Positions 22,441 through 32,388 of a stretch of DNA of 64,000 nucleotides are shown in pieces. The stretch is from positions 558,001 to 622,000 of the forward strand of contig OY540810.1 in NCBI GenBank assembly GCA_961205875.1. Direction: 5' to 3'. The position numbers and the translations under genes were made by a program. Positions within the stretch are counted from its first letter, which is position 1. Every line of letters starts with the position of its first letter. This stretch comes from Sialis fuliginosa (Eukaryota > Arthropoda > Insecta > Megaloptera > Sialidae). Below the pieces are notes generated by a model. That model made no database searches. It saw nothing but the letters and a program-made list of their open reading frames with translations, and was not told the origin of the DNA.

Positions 22441-24056
22441 TCAATATTTTTATTTTATGCCAGTTTAAAATTTTTATTATTTAACTCGAAATCGTTAAGA
22501 TCCGTTTAACAAATCAGGTAACTGTTACAGCAAATTGCTGTTTGCGTTAAGAGATGAAACAAAAGAAATGTTAAATACTTTGCAGTAATTACAACTCGTT
22601 ATGAGTCTGTCATTACGGCAACTACGTGAAGCATAAAACAAAGTCATTATAAACATTCAAACACATATTAAACTGACAAATGATAAAGCATATATTATAT
22701 AGTTTATATACTTGTAACGGTTCTATGGATCAATTTCAAAATTTACAGGACTGTTGGGGGTACATTAGGCTGTAAAAATACCTGGCAACATTAGTCTTCC
22801 CATCAATATTTGTAAAGTAGCGATAGATTTACTAAAAGGTCATTTTTTTGTACTTTTTCAAACTAATGGTGAGGGTAAAAAAAATTTTTTTTCTAATAAA
22901 GTCATGAAAGGGTCTTGTAGGGAATTTATTCAAGTTTTTAAAACTGCCCTTAAATTTACTGTTTAATCATTAGTTGCTGATATATTGATGATCGAAGACA
23001 AAAGAATCATTTTTCATTTAAAGTCAGATATCTCGGCAAAAAAAATTGAGAGAGACCAAAAAACAAAAACAAATTAAAGCTGAATAAACAAGTTAACTGA
23101 CCAATGCATTGGTTTAACTGAAAAAAAATTTCCCGAGCCCGCGGACCCTTCAAATTTTTTAAAAAAATTGGAAAATTTTTGTGTCCCACTATTTCTTATG
23201 ATTGCACGATAACCGTAACTCAAAAAAAAATTATGCTAAAAAATCTCAAAACTAGAAACTTGAAGCTTTAAAATGCTTTTTTATTTATTTCGATACGACC
23301 ATTTTTCACAAAGATACAGCACTTCAAAAAACACCCAAAAAAAATGTTTAATTTCTTGTTCCTTTAATTGTTTGGATGAGTATATATGAAAGAATGGCGG
23401 CACATGTAAGGGGAAAGGGGATTTAAATACAGTAGAACATAGGTAGTATGATTTAGAAGGGACTGGAGGGAAAACATGTACTAACGAGAAAAACGTAACC
23501 TAACTTTTTTTAATTGTTATTTAATAGGTTATTTGGAAATCATAGAAATTAAATATATAATTGTAAAAATTTACCTGAAAGTCCACCATATGTTGAAACA
23601 CATTGTATTGAGCCAAAAGAACGCCGCCAAAAAGAAGAAATGCATTGTGATAGCTGAAACAAATAGAAAAAAAATTTTAAAAAAACATTTACACAAAAAT
23701 ACTAAATACTATCTGTTACCAGCGACTTAATATTCGATAAAACAGGTTTTTAGTTTCACATTTACACGTTAGAGAGGGGGGGGGGGGGGGGCAACAGATG
23801 GCCCAAAAAATCGATTACACTTATTAATACTAAACCGATTATCGAATTTCATAACTGCATCACAATAGGTTCTTAAGATATTAAATAAAAACTAATTTTC
23901 GAAAAATTTTCGGAGAGCTATGTAGCTCCTTTATGAAAAAATTTCGGACACATGTTTTTGCTTAAAATATTTTTCTCAATTAACTGTTAAAGTTTTGGCC
24001 GTATGCTTTTCATATACTTTTATTATAATCAACTACACAGGCAGAAGGCATACATT
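22441..24056. other. No gene seen; G-run
   Basis: AT-rich. A G16-17 run lies at about 23777-23792. Short ORFs at 23007-23189 and 23533-23730 are lysine/asparagine-rich translations of A-rich DNA and are not called. Confidence 0.5.
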
Positions 24057-24146
24057 TATTGGGGGGGCTCAGCCCCCCCGACGGTAATATTGGAGGGGGG
24101 GGGGAAGGCTTGAGCCCCTCAAGCCCCATGTAGTCGGCGCCCCTGA
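24057..24146. mobile_element. GC-rich transposon end, G-tract palindrome
   Basis: TGGGGGGGCTCAGCCCCCCC is a near-perfect GC palindrome. It is followed by a G10-12 run, GAGCCCCTCAAGCCCC and GGCGCCCCTG, the inverse of a CAGGGGCGCC hAT-like terminus. No partner end was found. Confidence 0.45.
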
Positions 24147-24483
24147 CATGCAATCAATAAAGTATTTCTTTATAATCCAAGTATTGGTCTACATAAGTTA
24201 TTATTTATGTTTTAGATAACATAGTAATCAATTTTCTTATTCATTTGACCTTCATATTCAACAAAATAATTGTTTCCTTGAATAAAATAACAGTGACATT
24301 GGTTATGGTTTCAATAAAAAATGTAACAAACAATCCACATAAATTTTTTATCAATGAAACGTTTATAATTTCATATCAAAAAATTCAATTACTTTAAAAA
24401 AATTTAAAATTATTTACAAATTATTTAATTTTAATACTTATCATGTCTAATTTCTAATTTAATAAACTTATAATATATCAAAA

Positions 24484-24741
24484 ACGAGCTTTGATTGGTT
24501 GATTCATGGAATTTCTGGTGGAATGTACCAGAAAATTGTAAGGAAGTGAGAAAGAAGTAACCAGAAAGAGATAGAAACTAGTGACCAGACTAATGTTGAG
24601 CGTTTCTGTCAGAACACTAGTTTCTATCTCTTTCTAGTTACTTCTGTCTCACTTCCTTACACGCTTAAAAAATGACATTTTTTTAATTTGTGGTACATTC
24701 CACCAGAAATTCCATGAATCAACAAATCAAAGCTCGTTGTT
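24484..24741. mobile_element. Foldback element with two nested arm pairs
   Basis: Outer arms: CGAGCTTTGATTGGTTGATT to GTGGAATGTACCA (left) mirror GTGGTACATTCCACCAGAAA to TCAAAGCTCG (right), about 48 bp. Inner arms 24539-24584 (GTAAGGAAGTGAGAAAGAAG to AACTAGTG) mirror 24615-24660. The loop is about 30 bp. Non-coding and single copy in the window. Confidence 0.8.
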
Positions 24742-24756
24742 CACTTGTTCATTATT

Positions 24757-24990
24757 GGGTCTGAAAGGGTTAACTTTAAAACAACCAACCTGATAGCAAA
24801 AAAAGTTATTAATATTAAATAAATTTCATATGAGATTTGTTTAATTCTTAATTACTAATTTTGGGCCTGAAAGGGTTAACTTTATATTTTAAAACAACTA
24901 ATTTGATAGCATAAAAATCATTATATTTATATAAAATGTATTTTATTACACAAATAAATTAATCAATATGTTATGTAAAATTACAAAATA
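24757..24990. repeat. 106-bp tandem duplication
   Basis: GGGTCTGAAAGGGTTAACTT at 24757 and GGGCCTGAAAGGGTTAACTT at 24863 begin two diverged 106-bp units that continue AAACAACCAACCTGATAGCA or AAACAACTAATTTGATAGCA. Confidence 0.7.
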
Positions 24991-25012
24991 TCGATATGGA
25001 GAACCATACATG

Positions 25013-25701
25013 ACTTCCATGTTCTTTCTATCTTTTTTAATATAATTTATTTTTTTATATATTTTTTTTATATAACCTACTACTATGAAAATAAATTTCG
25101 TAATACATAAAAAATATATATACTTACGACGGTTACAGCTGTTATTGCCATTTGTATATAAATATTAGTTTACTAATGTCCTAATGTCAAAAACATAATA
25201 CACATTCGTAGAACAACTAATTTGACAATTTGAATTTAGTTGCATTTGTTTCCATGGCAACATAAATTAATGACGTATTAATTAGTATTTAAAATTCAAA
25301 TTTTGAGGGTGGTTTTCACCCCTTCAGTAACTGTTTAGGCACGTACAAATAATAAATGTCCCTTAGGTTCAATTGAACTACAAATGTACCAAGTCTTATC
25401 AAAATCAGTGAGATAATACTCGCAACGTTCACTTTTTACAAAATTTCGAATATTTCCAAAACCCCTAATCCCTTTAGCACCAAAATCAATAGGTCTAGAG
25501 TACTCACTGAGACAAATATTTTCCCCAAAAATAATTCAAAAATTCTACATCCGCATAGACACACAGACACACGCACAGCCGCCATGCGGAAATTAACTTT
25601 TCTTTACGTTTAGAAGTTAGTACATTCAAAATCTGTTATTATCTCGAACACGATTTTTCGATGGTAACACAATACTTCTATTTCTTTCAGAACATGGAAG
25701 T
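25013..25701 (+). mobile_element. Family F DNA element, complete (family description)
   Basis: 689 bp with 13-bp perfect terminal inverted repeats ACTTCCATGTTCT/AGAACATGGAAGT. Landmarks in order: CGGTTACAGCTGTTATTGCC, TTTGAGGGTGGTTTTCACCC, AGGTTCAATTGAACTACAAA, AAAACCCCTAATCC, CAGCCGCCATGCGG and CGATTTTTCGATGGTA. No coding capacity. Other copies: 6449-7079, 16063-16490, 39334-39443, 56227-56383. No convincing target duplication, so the superfamily is open. Confidence 0.8.
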
Positions 25702-26034
25702 AAAATACATTAATATCATATATAGCTTCTAAACTGTAATAATTATGCACTTATAATTTTAGATATTACGTAAATATCATAATATATAATGCGTTTCTAA
25801 TTTTACGTAATATTATATTAATTTTGTTAATAACAGTAAATAATTCTTGAATAATGTAACAAATTATGTATCAAATGCATTTGGAAATAAATGACTGTAA
25901 TAAACAATGTTAATATTAATAACTTTTAATTAATAATTAATTTAATAGCGTATAAATAAGATAATTAATATGATTGCCATATTTCATAATAAACATTATA
26001 TATTTTATGTATTTGTATGTGCATATGTATTATG
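25702..26034. other. No gene seen; very AT-rich
   Basis: Long AT-rich stretch with no supported signal. Confidence 0.5.
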
Positions 26035-26526
26035 CAGTGGTGCACACAAGAGGGGGGGGGGGGGGTAGAACAATTAGAACCCCTCTCTTGAATTTATCAA
26101 TATATATAACTAAATTTAAAAATTAGGATAGATAAAAAATGTAAGTTATTTATAGTTACAAAAACAAAATTGACCCCTCCCACTATTTTTTCTAGGTGCG
26201 CCTCTGTATATTATATATAGGGGTTAGAACAATTATAACCCCCTCTCGAATTTGTCGATTTATATAAGTTAATTTAACAATTATGATAGATAAAAAAATG
26301 TAAATTATTTATAATTACAAAAACAAAATTGAAGCCTCCCATGATTTTTTTCTAGGTGCGCCTCTGTATATTATATATAGGGGTTAGAATAATTAGAACC
26401 CCCCTCTCGAATTTGTGAATATATATAATTTAATTTAACAATTATGATAGATAAAAAAATTTAAGTTATTTATAATTACAAAAAAAAATTGAACCCTCCC
26501 ACTATTTTTTTCTAGGTGCGCCTCTG
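26035..26526. repeat. Three-unit tandem element, 160-bp period
   Basis: TCTAGGTGCGCCTCTGTATA recurs with its first base at 26191, 26351 and 26511 (160 bp apart). Each unit starts GGGGTTAGAACAATTA or close and contains AGATAAAAAATGTAAGTTAT. The outer ends CAGTGGTGCACAC and GTGCGCCTCTG are rough inverted repeats, so this may be a MITE with an internally amplified unit. A G12-14 run lies at about 26050-26063. Confidence 0.75.
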
Positions 26527-26970
26527 TATATTATATTATTATATGGGTATGTTATATACAAAATAGATACTTTAATACCTACAGACTTTAATGTATCAAT
26601 TTGTAAGCAATGTAAATAAATACTATGTAAATGGTTCTAAGAAAAATAAAAATATCAAAAAAAATGTTTTTGAGATTTAAATTGAGAAAAATCATGACGC
26701 AGTAAATTTCTTTGAAATTTCAGATGCGCACTATCTGATGTATCCAGTTTGTAATTATAGAATTATAAGAAACGTTTTGATCATAAGAACAAGAGCTTAT
26801 TATATCAGATATACAGAATGATCTAAAAGTCTACTCCTTAAAAAAATTAATTTAATTTTAATATGTGATCTGTATAATTCTATCTATCAGTGAAAGTTCC
26901 ATCAAAATCGGTTCAGTAGTTTTTGTGTCAAATTGGTACAGATAAAAACAGAGTTTACAGATTTATAGTA
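26527..26970. other. No gene seen; transposon-like sentence
   Basis: Contains AAAATCGGTTCAGTAGTTTT, common in degraded insect elements. No frame supported. Confidence 0.45.
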
Positions 26971-27149
26971 AGGTACTGGCACCAGTCTTGGACAATACCT
27001 CACTTGTTTACAATTTTAACATTCTTTACTTTATAACTTTTGTATCGAAGTACTTATCATTTTGTAATCTTTAGCAAGTGTCCATCAATGGTTTTACTTT
27101 ATTCATTACTAGAGAAAAAACAAACTATATTTGTTGACTTTGGTAATTA
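26971..27149 (-). mobile_element. MITE-A fragment cut by a hAT element
   Basis: Begins TAAGGTACTGGCACCAGTCT and ends GACTTTGGTAATTA, where the palindromic hAT element starts at 27150. The hAT element therefore probably inserted into, or was joined to, this MITE-A copy. Confidence 0.75.
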
Positions 27150-28093
27150 GCAATGGCGAAGCGTCCATGGAAGCAGGAGAAGCAGTGCTTCCCTTACTTT
27201 ATGGGTAAATTAATACAAATCTGTGTTTTCAGTTAATAAATAATTTAAACATATTATTAGAATATTCATCTTTATGCGCAACTCAAACATAAATATTAAT
27301 TTACACGCTCAATTATAAAACTATAATACCCCTACGTCTTATTTTCTTGTATTTTAGTCGATATTTGTATGACGAGTTGAAGGAAATTTCACTAAAAAAT
27401 TTCGAATTTTTGATTTCGTTAAAAGTATGTTTATTGTATAGAAAATGGCGTGAAAAGTTGACTGTTTCAAACCGCAGGTCTGTATCTCAAACCGTTCTCG
27501 AGATATGGCCTCTCAAAGTTTCAGTTTTTTTTTTAATTTGAAGAAAAATGGCCCTAACTTTTGAACGTGTTGTCGGAAATGATTTTAGTTGACGGATTTG
27601 GAATCAGCGTGTCAAAATCTATATAATGACATGTATAATATCTTAAAACTCGAAAAAAAAAATTTCGCGAAAAATCGAAAAAATTCAAAGGGGTATACCT
27701 TAAAAAAATGTCGATTTTTGACCAAAATTTTTTTGTCGGATTTTAAAGTATTATACATGTCATTATATAAATATTGACACGCTGATTTCAAATCCGTCAA
27801 CTAAAATCAATTCCGACCACGCGTTCAAAAGTTATGGCCTTTTTTCTCCAAAAATTTGAAAAAACTAAAACTTTGAGAGGCTGTATCTCGAGAACGGTTT
27901 GAGATACAGACCTGCGGTTTGAAACAGTCAACTTTTCACGTCATTTTCTATACAATAAACTACTTTTAACGAAATCAAAAATTCGAAATTTTTTAGTGAA
28001 ATTTCCTTACAACTCGTCATACAAATATCAACTTAAAAGACGTAGAATCATTTAGTTACTATATAAATATATAAGAATTTATTTAAAAATTAA
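27150..28093. mobile_element. Palindromic hAT-type element, right end missing
   Basis: Left end CAATGGCGAAGCGTCC is the CAGTGGCGAAGCGTCC terminus with one change. The palindromic body matches 44940-45997 up to CATTTAGTTACTATATAAAT, after which the right terminus is absent. The mirrored 62-aa ORFs at 27589-27800 are palindrome by-products. Confidence 0.8.
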
Positions 28094-28692
28094 TAAAACA
28101 TGTACAAATTTTACCCACATTGTGTAATAATTCCCCAATTTAAGAATGTCTAGCTTACCAAAAAAAAAACAAAAAAAATATAATTCATTAATAAAAAATA
28201 AAAACCATTTGATTCATTCCTTAGCAAATGAATCAACTATACCGTAAAATACACAATAGAACTTCTGAAGGTCGAGTATTGAGTATATCTCAGGTAGGTA
28301 AGATGGGCTGTCTGTCTGTCTGTCGAATGTGATACGGTTACAGTGAAACTGTCAAAGCGTGATTCCATTCAAGGTCATGTCAATATCCTCTTCTAATAGA
28401 AACCACTTTTTGCTACATAACACATATACTTGCACGAGCTGTCTTAATAGCAACTAATTATAACGTCTCGACGGGTATGAAATTCTGTTCGGGCTACTAC
28501 GAATTATATCAAGTGTTATTTCATTTGTGATAATAAAACCAACCACAAAAGATCTAGCTAAATTTTAACGAGATCGTTTATGTGATAACTTGGTAGCAAC
28601 GATCAAGTGTTTGTTGGGCACGGATTTGGTAGGGTTCAGTAGCCATTCTCACTAACGTTATCTACTTGATAATACGTATCAAGAGCTGACAA
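28094..28692. other. No gene seen; comparatively unique DNA
   Basis: Mixed composition with a CTGTCTGTCTGTC run near 28308. I looked for splice pairs around the GC-richer part (28430-28690) and found none that frame an open stretch. Confidence 0.45.
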
Positions 28693-28978
28693 AAGAGGTG
28701 TGCGCCTTTCAAACTCCGGGAAAAGGTTTATTGTACCAAAAACCATGTCCAGTACAAATTTCAGATTCATTGGTTTGAATCTGAGAAAATTGCGGTGGTA
28801 TGAATTTTTCTTTTTTTAAAAGTTCCATTCTGAAAACGTGAAAATAACCGATTTTTCAATGCAAATTGTGCTGCAGTTTTTATATGAATCAAGCAATCGA
28901 CTTGTAACTCCATGTTTACATCCACAATAAAGTATACTTTGAGTTCGTGTACTTATGGGTGGGTAATATACATTAAAT
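28693..28978 (+). repeat. Dispersed repeat family N, copy 1
   Basis: About 285 bp almost identical to 50993-51277. It starts AGAGGTGTGCGCCTTTCAAA, has GGTTTGAATCTGAGAAAATT and ends TGGGTGGGTAATATACATT. Similarity begins and ends sharply, suggesting a discrete unit. Here it lacks the inverted ends that surround the second copy. Confidence 0.8.
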
Positions 28979-29001
28979 ATGTTTTTTATGTATTGTATAT
29001 A

Positions 29002-29290
29002 TGTCATTATATAGATTTTGACACGATGGTTTCAAATTCGTCAACTAAAATCAATTCCGACCATCCGTTCAAAAGTTATGGCCATTTTTCTTCAAATTTA
29101 AAAAAAAAACTGAAACTTTGAGAGGCTATATCTCGAGAATGGTTAGAGATACAGACCTGCGGTTTGAAAATTTCAACTTTTCACTTCATTTTATAAACAT
29201 ACTTTTACCAAAATCTAAAATTAAAAAAAAAATTAGTCAAATTTCATGGTTATAATTTCAACTTTCGATAAAAATATCAATTTAAAGATA
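29002..29290 (-). mobile_element. Half of a palindromic hAT-type element
   Basis: From GTCATTATATAGATTTTGAC through CTATATCTCGAGAATGG to CATACTTTTACCAAAATC this equals one arm of the 44940-45997 element, with many substitutions. Confidence 0.7.
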
Positions 29291-29399
29291 AGAAATTAAA
29301 AAGGAATACCTATAACGTACTTTACAAATAATATTTTTCATTATTTTTCATTTAAATCACATTTATTTAAACATTAAAATTTGCGAATACCAAAAATTG

Positions 29400-29746
29400 T
29401 AGGAGGAAATTTAAGATGGGGACAATTAGAAGTGTTGTAGTAACCTTTGGTCAAATTTAACGATATGTGATTGGTGCATTTTGAAATGCCGCCACAAAAT
29501 TTAATAAAATAGTCATTAGTATTTTGTTTTCAAATTTATATCTGCCAAAAAATATTATTATAATTTTATCTAGGATGCTTACTTTATTAAAGTTGAAAAC
29601 AAAATACTGTTGATTAATTTAAAATTTATCAGTTAGTTTCGAAGCGGTATTTCAAAATGCACCAATCACACATCGTTAAATTTGACCAAAGGTTACTACA
29701 ACACTTCTAATTGCTCCCATGTTAAATTTTCTACGTCTTATACATT
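29400..29746. mobile_element. TA-target MITE with long inverted repeats, copy 1
   Basis: Arms carrying GTTGTAGTAACCTTTGGTCA and CGATATGTGATTGGTGCATT are mirrored on the right (TGCACCAATCACACATCG). It is a counterpart of 56562-56948 but has lost the outermost CAGTGTATTCCAAG ends. Confidence 0.8.
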
Positions 29747-30274
29747 GTATATAAAAATATATATAAAAGTTAAAAATCACATTTTTAAATTAATTAACAG
29801 ACTCACTGACTGATTTCATATGAAAATATATTGAATACCACTGGTACATATTTTTTATCACAAGGTAAAGGAATTTATAATTTCCACCTAGGCACATAAA
29901 ATTCAAATACAAGTGGAGAAATTAATTTTTGAAAAGCTAGCAATAAAATATGTACTATACAATAAATTATAGTTCAGATATGTTTTGTTATCGATTGTAA
30001 ATTATATATGTAAATTATTTCCCAGTAGAGTTTATTGATGTTTATAATGATTTATTAATATTATTTCTAATTAAGGTCCATCGCTCGAGGCTAAGTTTGA
30101 GTTTTAGGACCGCATAAATTGTGAAATGTGATAATTTAACTTTTACATATATAAAAAAATGTCTTATTTTGAATTTATTTAAATTGGCTAGTAAATTTTG
30201 TTTTGGCATTTTGTTTTATTCAATCATGTGATTAAAGATATATATAAGCTTTCTGGTTTTCTATAAAAGTAAAC
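29747..30274. other. No gene seen
   Basis: AT-rich with a CACTGACTGATTTCATATG phrase typical of degraded elements; nothing else supported. Confidence 0.5.
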
Positions 30275-30928
30275 TTATAAGATATTGGCACTAGTCTTGG
30301 ACCCTTTAAAAGCAAGGTATACTTTTTTGGGATTTTCGAGAACTCATGTTACTAATAAAACAAGTAACTATTTAATTACCAAAGACTGCAAATAAACTTA
30401 TAAGGTATTGGCACCAGTCTTGGACTCTTTAAAAGCAAGGTATCCTTTTTTTGAGATTCTCATGAACTCATGTTATTAATAAAACAAGTAACTCTTTATT
30501 TAATCAATTTAATTACCAAAGACTGCAAATATAGTTTGTTTTTTTTAATTATAGCCTTTTAGATTTTTTATGTTTTTTCTCCAGTGATGGACATTTGCTA
30601 ATGAATACAAAATGATAAGTACTACGACACAAAAGTTATAAAATAAAGAAAGGTAAAATTGTAAACAATGTGTTGCAGTTGCTATGATAATATAATAATT
30701 AATAAATAAATTATACTAATAATTAGTTTAAAAGTCCACCATTTTAACACCTATTAACCGATTGTCATCAAATTAAGCTGTTTTACAGATAATTATCTAT
30801 AGAATATGATTCAGTAATTTGCAGTATGTATGTAATCAAATATCAACGAATATTTCTAATTTAGTATACATTTAATTAAACAAGAATCCAACACTGGGAT
30901 ATATGATCCAAGACTGGTGCCAGTAACA
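30275..30928 (+). mobile_element. MITE-A copy with duplicated left end
   Basis: Two left ends occur in series: TAAGATATTGGCACTAGTCT at about 30281 and TAAGGTATTGGCACCAGTCT at about 30401. Each is followed by AAAAGCAAGGTAT and GAACTCATGTTA. The right end is CCAAGACTGGTGCCAGTAAC. The duplication is about 120 bp. Confidence 0.85.
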
Positions 30929-31029
30929 ATAACACAAAAAGAAGATTTAAACAATTGATTGACAAAAGTGAAGACAGAAATATTATAACCCCCAAATAAT
31001 GCAGTGTTTTTATTTTTGATGTAAAAGCA

Positions 31030-31059
31030 GGTTAGGTTAGGTTAGGTTAGGTTAGGTTA
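31030..31059. repeat. Interstitial (TTAGG)n block
   Basis: Five to six perfect GTTAG units in a row within GGTTAGGTTAGGTTAGG-type text. TTAGG is the telomere repeat of most insects. A short block far from other telomeric sequence probably reflects break repair or chance expansion. Confidence 0.9.
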
Positions 31060-31572
31060 TAAAAAATTATTATTTTATTATTAATTAGACAGGGTTATAA
31101 TAAATGCTATGGTGTAACTTTAGGGATATTAGTTTTTTCATGTTGGCTTTTGAACAGTTCCTAGACAATCAGAACTACAAAATGTCCAGTTATAAATTTA
31201 AAAATAACATCACATAATAATATTTCTGTAATAAAATTACCGGTACATGGAAGTAAATTCTCATTAAAGACGGAACAATAGTTCGTATATTATTAAATTT
31301 TTTTTTTAACATACAAAGATGAGCATCATTATATTTTTGCCATCTCCGCCCCTTTTAGTAGTAAAGTACATTAGGCACGCCCATGGTATAGTACACTATA
31401 ATACACCTAACTGTATCCCACTGTTAAAACACAGTGTCGTCAGTTATAAAAATAATTAGGGACTAAAAAAATAATTTAACTATTTGTAAATACAAATAAA
31501 TTTATATTTATTTAATATGTATTATTATTTCGCTTATAATTGTAACGTTTCATCACCCAATACATTGGACTA
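31060..31572. other. No gene seen
   Basis: AT-rich; no frame or known repeat. Confidence 0.5.
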
Positions 31573-31812
31573 CACTGGTAGAAAGGTTAACTTGGGCCAA
31601 GAAATCCTTGTTTTCTATATTACGAAAAAAATATTTTCTTAATTTAAGAATATACTATTAATCCAGAAAATTGTTGTTTCCATTTAAAGAAATATTGTTG
31701 AACGAAAACAATAATATACTTGGATTAAGAATAAATTCTTATATTAAGAAAATATTGTTTTCGTTATATATAAAACAAGAATTTCTTGGCCCAAGTCACT
31801 TTTTTACCTGTG
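31573..31812. mobile_element. TA-target MITE, 240 bp
   Basis: Inverted ends: left CACTGGTAGAAAGGTTAACT then GGGCCAAGAAAT; right (reverse complement) CACAGGTAAAAAAGTGACTT then GGGCCAAGAAAT. TA on both sides (31571-31572, 31813-31814). The interior is AT-rich and also partly mirrored. Confidence 0.75.
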
Positions 31813-32372
31813 TACATAATTTTTATCTATAAAATGCAACATTAATATGCCATGAAATTGTTTGGGAATCTTATGTAATAAAATTTCAGTGGTTCAATTT
31901 AAAAATCCCCTGATTTCCACAAAAGCACCGCCACTGTATTATCTTATCGGTTTTCAGTACATGTATAGAATAGACATTATTTATTACACTTGATTTAATT
32001 TTTACACATGTACGAACTTCAGAGCCGGCCTTTGCGATTCTGGCGCCCCAGGCGAGATTTTTTTTTGACCTACACTGTTCACTATCAGTATTACGTATAA
32101 GAAAGTCCCATGGTACCTATGGCAAACAACCACACTGTTTAATCTCTGTACTACGTATAAGAAAGTCCCATGACACTCATGGCAGATATTTCTCCTCTGT
32201 TATGAACCATTTGAATTATAATAAAATTGAATGACGTTAACATTTGTTTACAAAGTCAAAAAAATGAAATAAACTTTTATTTTCAAAAAAAGATTTTTTT
32301 TACTATTTTTCCCTTAAATCTAGCCTACTTCTGCTTCAAAAAATTAATATTTCGTTAAAATAAAAAAAATCA

Positions 32373-32388
32373 TGCAATTAAGGGTTAA
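32373..32388 (+). repeat. Left 16-bp inverted repeat bounding the satellite array
   Basis: TGCAATTAAGGGTTAA, exact reverse complement of 35329-35344. Its last four bases TTAA overlap the first satellite unit. Confidence 0.85.
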
